Shown piece after piece: positions 8,813 through 17,802 of a stretch of DNA of 25,070 bases. The DNA is taken from the NCBI GenBank assembly GCA_000969725.1, contig JXSR01S073124.1, one strand, 5' to 3'. The stretch is from Ophiothrix spiculata. Lineage: Eukaryota > Echinodermata > Ophiuroidea > Amphilepidida > Ophiotrichidae. A program made the translations under genes and the position numbers. Each line of letters begins with the position of its first letter. Within the stretch, counting starts at the first letter, position 1. Below the pieces are notes generated by a model. It was not told the origin of the DNA and ran no database searches. It saw only the letters and a program-made list of their open reading frames with translations.

Positions 8813-9438
8813 TGTGATGACTCACACCGAAAAGGGGGACTTTGCGACGATCTGCAGACTGAGATATCAGGCTTTGAAGTTGAGAAGTGGTAAAATTTTC
8901 GTCTGGGGGTGAATTTGAGATTTTGTGATATTATGAATCTTCAAAGTTTTAAAAAATCTTCCTACCAAGCCGTTTTCTATAAAATTGCAAAAAAAGATGA
9001 TTTTATGACAATTTTCTAACACCGTGTCAATCTCCTTTTCGCAATTTTGTGATTGTAAGAAAAAACATCCTCGAAAACAGCCTTTCTCAGCTCAAATTTT
9101 CACTTCTCTGAGCAACTAGGTATATTATTATGTATCTTGACAATGTCTGTGTCAAATTTGATGATGATTGAGTGCTCCTAAGTACTCGCTGCTAAGGAGA
9201 TTTTGTGTATAGTTGAATAGTAATCAATAAAATGGATGCTTTCACAAACCCAAACTTTAAAGCCTGTTTTCTCCACTTGCTATTTTTGAAAAGTGATCAA
9301 AACGCTCTTACTAAAATAGCCATATCTTCGGAAAGGATTGTTGTATCGAAATTTTTGAGGTACCAAATTACTTGTGAAACTCTAAGCTTTCACATGATGC
9401 CAAAAACTCAATTTTGATTTTCGGTGTGAGTCATCACA
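8813..9438. mobile_element. TA-flanked element with perfect long inverted ends
   Basis: The left end TGTGATGACTCACACCGAAA is the exact reverse complement of the right end, TTTCGGTGTGAGTCATCACA. Both ends are preceded or followed by TA, and the perfect inverted repeat extends over 23 bp if the TA is counted. The 626-bp interior has no convincing protein. It is a non-autonomous TA-target element, and the perfect ends suggest it is relatively young. Confidence 0.75.
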
Positions 9439-9611
9439 TATGGTATACTTCTATGTGATTGCAGTCTTGTGAATGGCTATCTGCTTAGAGGTGTGTGTGT
9501 ATTTCAGTGATAAGTTTTTGAGAGGATTGTGAATGCACCCAAAGTCTGGTTGAGGGCTGATAAAAGCCAAGACTTAGCTTATATTCAATCTGTATCATTT
9601 CCATTTTTCAG

Positions 9612-9725
9612 GATTCCAAAAGTGCCCTCCATTATGCCTGCGACGATGAAGCCACCAGGATAGACAGTATAGCTATATGCCATGTACTCGTCAGTGCCGG
9701 GGCTAATGTCAATGTATTTGATAAA
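9612..9725 (+). CDS. Ankyrin-repeat exon C (38 residues, long form)
   Basis: The exon lies between catttttcag and gtaagt. It is 114 bp and starts DSKSALHYACDDEATRIDSI, ending AGANVNVFDK. SALHYAC is the TPLH position, and AICHVLVSAGANVN is helix 2 plus the turn. Five extra residues sit between the two helices compared with a 33-residue repeat. It resembles exon E (ALHYxCDxxA...AIC) far more than its neighbours. The phase is 0. Confidence 0.9.
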
Positions 9726-9743
9726 GTAAGTAGAGGCATTGTC

Positions 9744-9818
9744 TAGGCCTGGGACTTTTCGGGTAATTTGCTACCCGGGTACCCAACTTTTTTTCCATCG
9801 GGTACCCAGAGATTTTGG
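9744..9818. mobile_element. Fragment of hAT-like miniature element (copy of 18709-19049)
   Basis: The sequence TAGGCCTGGGACTTTTCGGG, followed by taatttgctacccgggtaccc, matches, in inverted orientation, the right end of the element at 18709-19049. Only this end is recognisable here. The opposite end and any 8-bp duplication were not found, so it is a truncated copy. Confidence 0.7.
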
Positions 9819-10336
9819 AGAAATGGAGGCTTTACTTTTAGGTCACTTCAGACTATGCGTTGCTTTATAGTGTTTAAATCATCCCTTCCTTGCAATTTGA
9901 CGCGATGATGCATTTGCATAATTACTGCAAGAGTATGTCATAACCAAACTTGAATCACACGACATATCTATTACAGAGTCAGTACTCAACCTGGGTTCAG
10001 AGTCTGTCGTGGTGGACGCACAGCGAGCATGACGTTAAAGTTTTCAAGTGCGCAAACTTGACCTTGTCACACCTGGCAAATTTTGCTGCAAGCATGACAA
10101 GCCAATGTATCATTTACCTCGTTGTAATGGTTGCAGCGACACATCTCTTGAGTCGGAATAAATTAAACTTTTCTCATGACAGACCATCGCAGCAATATGC
10201 AAATGTGTCGTGCTACATAGCAACAGCTCAAAATTGCAATTTCATTTTGTCTACCACAGCTATATTTTAAGCTACAGCCACAGTAATCACTCTGAAACCA
10301 GCTTTAGTTATGGAAGAAAGAAACAAAATTGTTGAT

Positions 10337-11205
10337 GGAAGTTTTAAACATTTTATCACAACACCAGATTCGAAAAAGTTCCTCCAAATTTTCAATCGAT
10401 CCTTTGTTTTCAATCAGCGAGATGAGACTGAATCAGATTGTGACCTTTGGATACTTGACCTGAGAACTGTCTCATAGGATGTTTCTGTTGGCCCCCATCT
10501 CAGTTCAGCATGGTGCAGTCAGATGTATGCTGCTTACTTAACACCCCTTTCAAAGTATCAGGAATCACTGTCGAGAATCTTAACACTGTTAAGATCCACT
10601 TTATGACCCGTAGACTCAATGTTAATATGATTAGAGACTTCCGAAGAGGTGTTGCTAGCTCTTTTATGCTCATTCAAACGAGTTTTGTCTCGCCTGAAAA
10701 TTTTTCGGGAAGAGACATACCATTCCTTAAAAATATCTCCTGAACCATAATGGCTATGGTAATGAAACTTGGTGACAAGAAAGGACTATTAGCACACATG
10801 ATGCGCCTTTTAGGGGGGGTGCGGTAAAGGTCAGGCAAGGTAAAAAGGTTATCAGAGGTCAAATTTCCAAAATGGTTAAAAAGTTGCCTTGAGATACATT
10901 CAAGGTCAAAAAATTATCCAAAGGTCATCCAACGTCTAAGGTCAAATTTACAAGTTTGTCCAATTTCAAATGTTAAGGTGTCAAATTGTTCCATTATGAT
11001 GGATGATAAAGTCGGCAATCAACAAAGTAGGCGATTAACAAAGTAGGCGGTCAATGAAGTAGGCGGTTTAACACAGTGAGACTGCTGGTTCGCGAACCAT
11101 CTTGTTTTTCATTCTCATCTTGCTGATGAAAAACGAAGGATCTTGTTTGAAAATTCCAAGGTATGTTTTCAATTCTGGCGTTGTGATAAAATGTTTAAAA
11201 TTTCC
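10337..11205. mobile_element. Element with about 105-bp imperfect inverted arms
   Basis: The left arm from 10337 (GGAAGTTTTAAACATTTTAT, then cacaacaccaga) matches the reverse complement of the right arm ending at 11205 (ttctggcgttgtgataaaa...). Similarity continues inward through tcagcgagatgagactg against its complement near 11098-11130. The loop holds about 650 bp without a clear protein. It may be a foldback-type transposon or two inverted copies of one repeat. The outer limits are not fixed by a target duplication. Confidence 0.6.
11018..11068. repeat. Short tandem repeat, three AGTAGGCG units
   Basis: AGTAGGCG occurs at 11027, 11042 and 11058, with 15- and 16-bp spacing and a similar context (aacaaAGTAGGCGat, aacaaAGTAGGCGgt, aatgaAGTAGGCGgt). 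It lies within the inverted-arm element. Confidence 0.7.
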
Positions 11206-11368
11206 ATTATGTTATACCAAAACAGATGAACTTTCATAAACAAAATTAATTGTTGTGCTCACAGTAATGCAGGAGACATTCTCCGATGTGGAGTAGCAAC
11301 TGAATGATCTGTCGTCAACCTAATTATTATCTGATTACAATATGTAACTTAACCTTTTATTCTTGTAG

Positions 11369-11467
11369 CATGACAGATCCCCTCTACACTATGCTGCAAT
11401 CAATAGGTCTCTAGAAAGGTGTCAACTCCTACTCGCCAAAAATCCTGATATCGACGCCATTGATGAG
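11369..11467 (+). CDS. Ankyrin-repeat exon D (33 residues)
   Basis: The exon lies between ttcttgtag and gtaaga. It starts HDRSPLHYAAINRSLERCQL and ends LLAKNPDIDAIDE. SPLHYAA is canonical, and SLERCQLL is shared with exon F. The final residue is E instead of K. The phase is 0. It forms a 38+33 pair with exon C. Confidence 0.9.
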
Positions 11468-11640
11468 GTAAGAAATGTTGTTCCGCAAATTATTATACAT
11501 CATACTTTTATCTTGGCCTGCTAAAAATTCTGATAGCAACAAGATTGACTATATATTAACGAAATGTACGTCTTATTGCCACTTCTTGTAACCGATCTAG
11601 GCTTTAATTTGTAGGAATTTGTAATGCTAGGTATAACACT

Positions 11641-11829
11641 AGGGGACATGTGGTCTAACGGATTAAAGAGAGAGGTGGATTCAAATCCACTGAACTGTGT
11701 CTGTTCACTATGAGCAGCAATCGAGATTAATGTCTTGCCCAAGGAATAACCCGTTGGCCATAGCGAGGCTCGAACTTGCGACCTACTGATTTGGGAGTCC
11801 TGCGCTATTCCACTAGACCACACAAGCTC
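11641..11829 (-). repeat. tRNA-derived SINE-like element, with a second tRNA-like arm facing it
   Basis: On the minus strand it begins with a tRNA-like head: tgtggtctagtgg as A box, then aagttcgagcc as B box. This is followed by the domain CCTTGGGCAAGACATTAATC, shared with the element at 12083-12375. At the opposite end (11645-11692), the plus strand has its own A-box-like tgtggtctaacgg and B-box-like ggattcaaatcc without the anticodon arm. The element is therefore flanked by convergent tRNA-like modules. It is a SINE family member by structure, and the family name is unknown. Confidence 0.65.
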
Positions 11830-12082
11830 TCTATTATTCTGACAATGTTGTGCTGAGAGGTCCAGAGATGTCCAGATTCATTTAAATATGTGTCCAGATA
11901 GGTAAATAAGACAATTTTATTTGGTATCCCGTAATGATACTGTAAGGACAGTTTCTTCGGTGATTCTCTCCCTCAAGACTTTTATGATCTACTGTGTCTT
12001 TAAAAGTCAATGAAAAACCTAGTTACTCTGGACAGGTCTGATCTTTATGGACACAGTTTACTATTTCTGGACATTTGGTGTC

Positions 12083-12375
12083 CCTAGTGGTAGTGGTGCC
12101 CTAATGTGGTCCTCTCCACCCAGGTGTCAAATGAGTATCTCATTCTCCAGTGGTGGGAAGTTAAAGACTCACCAGGTATACACTGTATGCAGCGCCCCAT
12201 GAAGGAGCATTCGCACAGGGGACCCACCGCTTTAAGTGACTGTCCGACCACGGAGCAAGTAGAGTAAAGTTTCTTGCCCAAGGAAACAAGGAGACAAAAA
12301 CGCCCGGCCCGGGGCTCGAACCCACAATCTCTGTATTACGAGACCCATGCTCTAACCGCTCAGCCACGCTCCCCT
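12083..12375 (-). repeat. tRNA-derived SINE
   Basis: The minus strand begins aggggagcgtggctgagcgg, a clear tRNA D-arm region with A box. It continues with gtgggttcgagcccc as B box and T-arm, then a central domain containing CCTTGGGCAAGAAACTTTAC. That central domain is shared with the element at 11641-11829. The tRNA head has type II-like features but is part of a longer, non-tRNA unit, so it is a SINE, not a tRNA gene. The 3' limit near 12083 is approximate. Confidence 0.75.
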
Positions 12376-13298
12376 ATAAGACAATAGCTGTGCTAATTTA
12401 GAGGGCAGTGTTACAGAATTTGTAGGGATCAGTGGCGGGAAGATTTTGACAAAATGCGCGCGTGGTAACTAAGTGTAATATTTGCGCTTTATACACAAAA
12501 CGCATTGTGTTAACGATAAGCTCTGAACAACACGAAAAATACCGCTAAATAGTGTCGAGTGCTCCCGACTCAACAGGCATTCAGTGATCAAACTTTTTAT
12601 GTGTGTTTTCCTATACTACAAAATACTGATTTTTCACTTATCTGCTACTTGTAGAATTTTTTGATATTTAGCTTGTCAATTGTAAATGTCAAATTGATGT
12701 CAAATCGAGAAAAAAATATGAGGTCACTGACTGTGTTAAAAAGATAGCGTGAGATGAAATTACATGGGGTTAAATCTAAAAAACAATTGTCATCACCGCA
12801 AATGTCAAAATTTGGTTGTGTAATATAAAGCAGATAAAAAAGTTAATTACATTAGGTAATCTAACGCTTGAGTTTTCAGGTTATTGTCCATTAAAAGAAA
12901 AATGACGTCATCATATATGATATCATAGGGCGCTCAGATGGTCGGTGACACCCATTTATTATTGCTAAATTTTAAAGTTTAGACTATTATCTATTAACTG
13001 ACAAAAAATAAACAAAATCTACAGCCTACAAGTAGGAACGTATCACCGTGATCGTCCTTAACAGACTTATGAAGAATATGTGTTGATTATCTCACCACAA
13101 AAATTACTGACGTTGAATCTGGCCTAATGCTTGTAACAGAAACATGGGCGGCACTCTGACTTTTGCAAATACAGGCTGCCCCCTTTACCTTTCTTATCGT
13201 GTATTTGTGTTTTACGTCATTAAATTATAATGAATATGCAGTAGGTGGCAAAGCTACCAAAGCTATTTTTGTTGATAAAGTGCTTTCATATCAACATA

Positions 13299-13841
13299 CA
13301 CTGCCGCTCTAAAGTATTTCTGCACAATTAAAAATGTTCAAAAACCTCATTTTACTAATTAAACGACCTAGTATCATCAAAGATTTATACTAGTATAGGT
13401 AACTTATCTATTTAATATGAATAAATCGATGTTTCTTTTAATATTTGATCTTCCATTGCTATAAAAATGGCTGATTTCATGGACCATATATACAAATACA
13501 CCATAAGTACAAATTTCATTACCATGTAACTAATCAATTTTTCATAACCTTATTATTAACCTGTAACAGGATAGAATATTTTCAGGTTGTAAGTTAAAGT
13601 TAAGTTATTTGTGAGTATAACAAATGCACAGATATGTATATTAACTCAATTTTTTTTGTTCAGACGAAAGTAGTCATATATATGCCATATTTTCAAATGC
13701 AATGAATGGAATTCTGGGATAGTTACTTCGATAATTATACAATATAGACTCTGTCAAAAAAAAATGATGCAAATCAGTTACACGCCTTTTGAGATATGGT
13801 TGAATAAAGGTTTTGCGCGGAAATACTTTAGAGTGGCAGTG
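13299..13841. mobile_element. Complete TA-flanked miniature element with CACTGCC ends
   Basis: The left end CACTGCCGCTCTAAAGTATT and the right end AATACTTTAGAGTGGCAGTG are inverted repeats with one mismatch. TA precedes and follows the element (13297-13298 and 13842-13843), as in Tc1/mariner-type insertion. It is 543 bp with no transposase. A second copy lies at 8206-8674. Confidence 0.85.
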
Positions 13842-13949
13842 TAGCTTGTTGATAAGAATTTTTTTTTGCCAGAGTATTCCTTTAATGAAGTATGAATTCA
13901 TAAATTGTAATATTACTTGAATTAATCGTGTATTCTATTTTTTGAACAG

Positions 13950-14063
13950 GATGGGAAGACAGCGCTACATTACACCTGCGACCAGGATGCGAGAATAGCC
14001 ACTACTTCAGCAATTTGTAAAGAACTGTTAGACAAAGGGGCTCATGTCAATGCAGTAGATAAG
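13950..14063 (+). CDS. Ankyrin-repeat exon E (38 residues, long form)
   Basis: The exon lies between tttgaacag and gtatga. It starts DGKTALHYTCDQDARIATTS and ends KGAHVNAVDK, with AICKELLDKGAHVNA as helix 2 and turn. DGKTALH at the start is typical of ankyrin repeats. It shares the 38-residue length and the ALHYxCDxxA...AIC pattern with exon C. Its 3' part is duplicated downstream at 14859-14933 and 15013-15114. Confidence 0.92.
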
Positions 14064-14139
14064 GTATGATTGTAACATTCACAAGGTGACGAGGGTCCGA
14101 GCGGCTGAATTGTTCAAAGATGGAGGGGAGGGGGAGGGG

Positions 14140-14733
14140 NNNNNNNNNNNNNNNNNNNNNNNNNNNNNNNNNNNNNNNNNNNNNNNNNNNNNNNNNNNNN
14201 NNNNNNNNNNNNNNNNNNNNNNNNNNNNNNNNNNNNNNNNNNNNNNNNNNNNNNNNNNNNNNNNNNNNNNNNNNNNNNNNNNNNNNNNNNNNNNNNNNNN
14301 NNNNNNNNNNNNNNNNNNNNNNNNNNNNNNNNNNNNNNNNNNNNNNNNNNNNNNNNNNNNNNNNNNNNNNNNNNNNNNNNNNNNNNNNNNNNNNNNNNNN
14401 NNNNNNNNNNNNNNNNNNNNNNNNNNNNNNNNNNNNNNNNNNNNNNNNNNNNNNNNNNNNNNNNNNNNNNNNNNNNNNNNNNNNNNNNNNNNNNNNNNNN
14501 NNNNNNNNNNNNNNNNNNNNNNNNNNNNNNNNNNNNNNNNNNNNNNNNNNNNNNNNNNNNNNNNNNNNNNNNNNNNNNNNNNNNNNNNNNNNNNNNNNNN
14601 NNNNNNNNNNNNNNNNNNNNNNNNNNNNNNNNNNNNNNNNNNNNNNNNNNNNNNNNNNNNNNNNNNNNNNNNNNNNNNNNNNNNNNNNNNNNNNNNNNNN
14701 NNNNNNNNNNNNNNNNNNNNNNNNNNNNNNNNN
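14140..14733. other. Assembly gap (594 N)
   Basis: A run of 594 undetermined bases follows a G/A-rich purine tract (gatggaggggagggggagggg). The same purine motif recurs between the downstream exon copies at 14986-15012, so the gap lies inside a tandem array that was probably collapsed or unresolved. Reading frames drawn through the N run are meaningless. Confidence 0.98.
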
Positions 14734-14858
14734 AGCGTTCAGAACGGTGCTCTCCTAAAGATATTGTGTTATTATTATTGTATATGTTTGCGCATAAAGG
14801 CGTTAAGTTAAATAGAAAATATTTTAATTTTGGCTGAGCAGCGCGAAAGAAAAATTAA

Positions 14859-14933
14859 GCTAGAATACCCACTTCTTCTGCAATATGTAAAAAACTGTTA
14901 GACAAAGGGGCACATGTCAATGCCATAGATAAG
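14859..14933 (+). pseudogene. Partial copy of ankyrin exon E
   Basis: Homology starts at about agaataccc and runs to AATGCCATAGATAAG before gtatgc. The 3' portion is open and translates as ICKKLLDKGAHVNAIDK. The first half of the exon is replaced by unrelated, A-rich sequence with an in-frame TAA, and no phase-0 acceptor is present. It is therefore most likely a truncated, non-coding copy. Confidence 0.65.
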
Positions 14934-15012
14934 GTATGCTAGGTAGAACGGGAGGGGATGTTGTAATATTCATGAGGTCTGGAGGGGGTGAATGATTCAA
15001 GATGGGAGGGAG

Positions 15013-15114
15013 GGTAAGACAACGCTATATGAACAAGATGCTATAATACCCACTTCTTTGACAATATGTAATGAACTTTTAGACAAAGGAGCTGGTATCA
15101 ATGCTGTAGATAAG
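15013..15114 (+). CDS. Possible ankyrin exon, shortened copy of exon E (34 residues)
   Basis: The copy is open for 102 bp: GKTTLYEQDAIIPTSLTICN, then ELLDKGAGINAVDK, ending at a GT (gtactt). Compared with exon E it lacks about four residues around HYTCD, which removes the TALHY histidine. The only phase-0 acceptor is the purine-rich gggagggag, which lacks a pyrimidine tract, so splicing is doubtful. It may be a usable alternative exon or a pseudo-exon. Confidence 0.4.
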
Positions 15115-16521
15115 GTACTTGAGTGGTGAGAGGGGTGGTATAGATGAATAGATGAGGTTGTGGGGTTTGGAGGGCCATGAGTGAGAGGAAGGATGGGTGT
15201 GCTATTGTTGAAATCATTAAATTATAGGTTAATAAATGCGCATTTCATACGCAAGTGAAATGAGACAAAATCAATGCACGCGTGGTCAATTTTGATGCGT
15301 CCAATTCACAAGGCCCGTTAGGTCCAAGTGCATTGGACAGCAATCAAAATTTACCGCAACGGTATTGATTGAATTTTTTGACCTTATTTGGCATGGAAAT
15401 CAAAAAATTGGCAAAAATTCTAAAAAGTAAAAATTATGCAACATCCGAATGGGTGTTTTAAATTAAAATTCCCATTCCGAGGTTATTTAAAAATAAAATG
15501 TTATTTTTAGCTTGTCCGGAAGCCCAAATGGCCAAAAAATACGTTTTTTTGTGATTTTCTCAAAAAATGTGATTTTTGGTCAAAACATCAACATCACCAC
15601 CATGTTCCTTGTGAAAATTCCTTTCTGGAAATGTAAACTTTTATTAACTTTAAGCACTTTGTTCAAAAGTTATGGTACAAAATAAATTTGCCAAAACGTA
15701 AAATTGAGTAACGTGCTTTCCCCCCTTAACTTCAGGAAGTTTTAGTCTGATGATTTTCTTTATAAAATTCTGAAAGAAAAAATTAAAGAAATTTAGGCCA
15801 AGGAGACTTTAGATGAAACTTGGTGATGGAAAAGGTATGTGCAGTCTGCAGATATAAGAGTTTGTTGGAAAATGTACTAGTTGAGTGCATCATTTGGATA
15901 AATGTTAAAACCAACATGAGTTTTATATCATATGTATCAATTTTGATCATGTAGTCCCTATTTAAACAGTTCTGGTATGTACAAAAGTATACAAATCTTA
16001 ACATTTCAAATGCTTGTATAGAGCATATTTTGAACATGCACCTCTAAAACAGGTTAAACAAAATATGAAACATTTTTTCCAAATGACAAATCATTGTCAA
16101 AAACCCACTGAGACTTTATTTTGCTCTCTCAACTCAACTCATTCAATACAATTTTAATTACGCCAAAAAAAAAATTGTTGTATTGGAGTAACCCGCCCGA
16201 CCCTTAAAACCCCTACCCTAAACATTTCAAAAAAAAGGGCAAGAAAGAAAGAGAAAAATGAGGGGGAAAAAGCCACCTGCCCTACCCTATTTGAAAATTT
16301 CTTGTTACTCCAATACAACAATTTTTTTGTTGGCCTTATCAGATGACCTACTGAGACCAATATCCCTATTTCTGTTTCCTACAAATCAGGCAAGACATGT
16401 GATGCACATATTGTTTTGATTTTTTCTTTTAAACTATTCACACCAAAGTTAAATCTAATCATATAATATCATATATATGTGTTGTTATATGTTCCATTAT
16501 GTCTACTATTGTTTGTTCCAG
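15115..16521 (+). other. Intron downstream of the exon E duplicates
   Basis: From 15211 to 16161 the DNA is AT-rich without recognisable coding sequence. The only element with clear ends is the GCCA-A-run inverted repeat at 16162-16334. The intron ends at gtttgttccag. Short minus-strand frames near 15783-16360 show no protein-like composition. Confidence 0.6.
16162..16334. mobile_element. Miniature inverted-repeat element with A-run ends, copy 2
   Basis: The ends match inversely over about 31 bp with few mismatches: GCCA, an A-run, TTGTTGTATTGGAGTAAC on the left, and its complement GTTACTCCAATACAACAA, a T-run, then TTGGC on the right. It is 173 bp. The outer end GGCCAA-A-run-TTGTTGT is shared with 7831-8030, so the two belong to one family. 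No clear target duplication was seen. Confidence 0.75.
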
Positions 16522-16620
16522 AATGAAATGACAGCATTACATTATTCAGTCAAACATAAATCTTTGGAAAGATGTCAACTACTCATCAATAGGAAAATTA
16601 ATGTCAATGCCATTGACAAG
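16522..16620 (+). CDS. Ankyrin-repeat exon F (33 residues)
   Basis: The exon lies between gtttgttccag and gtatgt. It starts NEMTALHYSVKHKSLERCQL and ends INRKINVNAIDK. TALHY and SLERCQLL are shared with exon D, showing that the 38+33 pair C-D was duplicated as E-F. The phase is 0. Confidence 0.9.
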
Positions 16621-17024
16621 GTATGTTGAACCCTCCACCTACTGAGCTGCTTTCTACTACATGATCAAATGGGGGTGGTTTCTTCACGGTTCCTAGCCCA
16701 TCAAGGAAATCACAGATAATTATTTTACTTTTTCCAGTCAGGGAAAAGTAAGGGAATTTGGAAAAAAATGCCTCCAAGTCAGGGAAAAGGAAAAGTTGGG
16801 AATTTTCCTGTGTGTGTCATGTCTCTGTACTTCTAGTTTGACAGATTTGAAAAACAACCCAAAATTGCATTTTTTTTGGGTAAAAATAATTATCATGGAA
16901 TTTTGAGTCCTTATCAGGGAAAAATCAGGGGATTCAATTTTCTGAAAATGCTGGGAACCCTGTTCTTACCTCAGAGGTGATTTATTACCTCAGACCTGCC
17001 AACTAGTGCCAACATATGCAGATA

Positions 17025-17221
17025 CTGTAAAGTGATTTAATTTGGCAAGGACAAATTTTAACAAATTTCAATTTATCAGCAATTTGGCTGGGATTTAATT
17101 TCACTAATTTAGAACATTTTACATTAGTTTCAATGGTAAATAAGATTTTAGCGAGAGATTTAATTTAGCGAATTTTCAGTCTAGCAAAATTAAATCCCAT
17201 TGAAAATTGGTCCCTTTACAG
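17025..17221. mobile_element. TA-flanked miniature element with CTGTAAAG ends
   Basis: The ends CTGTAAAG and CTTTACAG are flanked by TA on both sides. The subterminal regions are both rich in gatttaattt-type words. It is 197 bp without coding capacity. The inverted repeat is short, so the boundaries rest mainly on the TA flanks and the symmetry. Confidence 0.55.
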
Positions 17222-17242
17222 TATGCTATTATGTAACCTTAA

Positions 17243-17802
17243 CACTTAAGTGACCAAGGGGGAGGGTTTCTAGAGGCCCTACCCCACGAACGCGAACATT
17301 TTTTACATCGCCGCTCCGCGTAATTGTCAAACTTAACGCAGCGGGTCCCTCAGTGGCAAAAAAATTCAAATCGATCCAGTCGTTTTTGTACTAATTAGCA
17401 TAAAGTGATTTTTCGAGGGCACTGGTCAAATTTGTTTTGCCCATAAAATCGAAACTTAATAACTTTTCTAATTTTATTTTTGCAATGTAATTGTACTTCC
17501 AATGTACAAATTTGAGCCAAATTTCATGCGAAAGTTCCTTCGGGATCTCGGTTTTTGAAATTTTGGGCGGGAAATTTTTTGACGTGACACAAAAAAATGG
17601 TTTTTCGGCCGCCATTTTGAAACGGTTCATCCGATTTTCAATTTTTATTTCTGTATTTTGGTCCTTATTACATACTTTATCATTGACCAGACTATCAACG
17701 TAAAATTCATACTGGATGGGTGTTTTTTTAAGGGGGGATATCTCCCCCCCCCCCCCCCCCCTTGGGCACCAACGGGTGGGAAATACATTGGTCACTTAAG
17801 TG
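17243..17802. mobile_element. TTAA-flanked inverted-repeat element with CACTTAAGTGACCAA ends
   Basis: CACTTAAGTGACCAA on the left is the exact complement of TTGGTCACTTAAGTG on the right. TTAA flanks both sides (17239-17242 and 17803-17806). The terminal CACTTAAGTG is itself a palindrome. The 560-bp interior includes an 18-C run (17744-17761). A minus-strand open frame across most of it (17391-17795) has no recognisable family and is treated as accidental. Confidence 0.8.

Larger units (their letters stand above)
7367..9611 (+). other. Intron between ankyrin exons B and C
   Basis: This 2.2-kb intron starts gtaggt and ends tttttcag. It is largely transposon-derived: a GGCCAA-ended repeat at 7831-8030, a TA-flanked element copy ending at 8674, and a second TA-flanked element at 8813-9438. 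No other exon was recognised. Confidence 0.7.
9726..11368 (+). other. Intron between ankyrin exons C and D
   Basis: This 1.6-kb intron is bounded by gtaagt and tcttgtag. It contains a fragment of an hAT-like element at its 5' end (9744-9818), a pair of long inverted arms (10337-10440 and 11098-11205) and a short AGTAGGCG repeat inside that pair. No exon was recognised. Confidence 0.7.
11468..13949 (+). other. Intron between ankyrin exons D and E
   Basis: This 2.5-kb intron, the longest internal one, is bounded by gtaaga and tttgaacag. It holds two minus-strand tRNA-headed SINE-like elements (11641-11829 and 12083-12375) and a complete TA-flanked miniature element (13299-13841) ending 108 bp before exon E. 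The region 12376-13298 is AT-rich and I recognise nothing in it. Confidence 0.7.
14064..15210 (+). repeat. Tandem duplication of exon E region, period about 181 bp
   Basis: The exon E ending (TTAGACAAAGG...GTAGATAAG) recurs, ending at 14063, 14933 and 15114. The last two are 181 bp apart. The intron stretch after each copy also recurs (gtaayattcayraggt, then gaatnattcaa(a)gatgg(g)aggg). The spacing from 14063 to 14933 is 870 bp, and with the gap inside it leaves room for several more units. Confidence 0.75.

Noticed and set aside
8691..9447. The word atatggtatac on both sides of the 8813-9438 element as a target duplication
   Set aside because: The left occurrence lies more than 100 bp outside the terminal repeat, so it is not adjacent to the element end. 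TA is the supported duplication.
12290..12375. A functional minus-strand tRNA gene
   Set aside because: The A and B boxes are good, but the sequence continues without break into a SINE body and the anticodon stem is imperfect.
8206..13841. Segmental duplication of introns together with exons C and E
   Set aside because: Sequences flanking the two element copies do not align, and the exons are far more diverged than the elements.
14086..14811. Plus-strand frames of more than 200 codons
   Set aside because: They consist almost entirely of the N run, so no protein can be inferred.
17391..17795. A 134-codon minus-strand frame
   Set aside because: It covers most of a TTAA-flanked non-coding element and reads poly-C as glycine. 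No recognisable domain is present.
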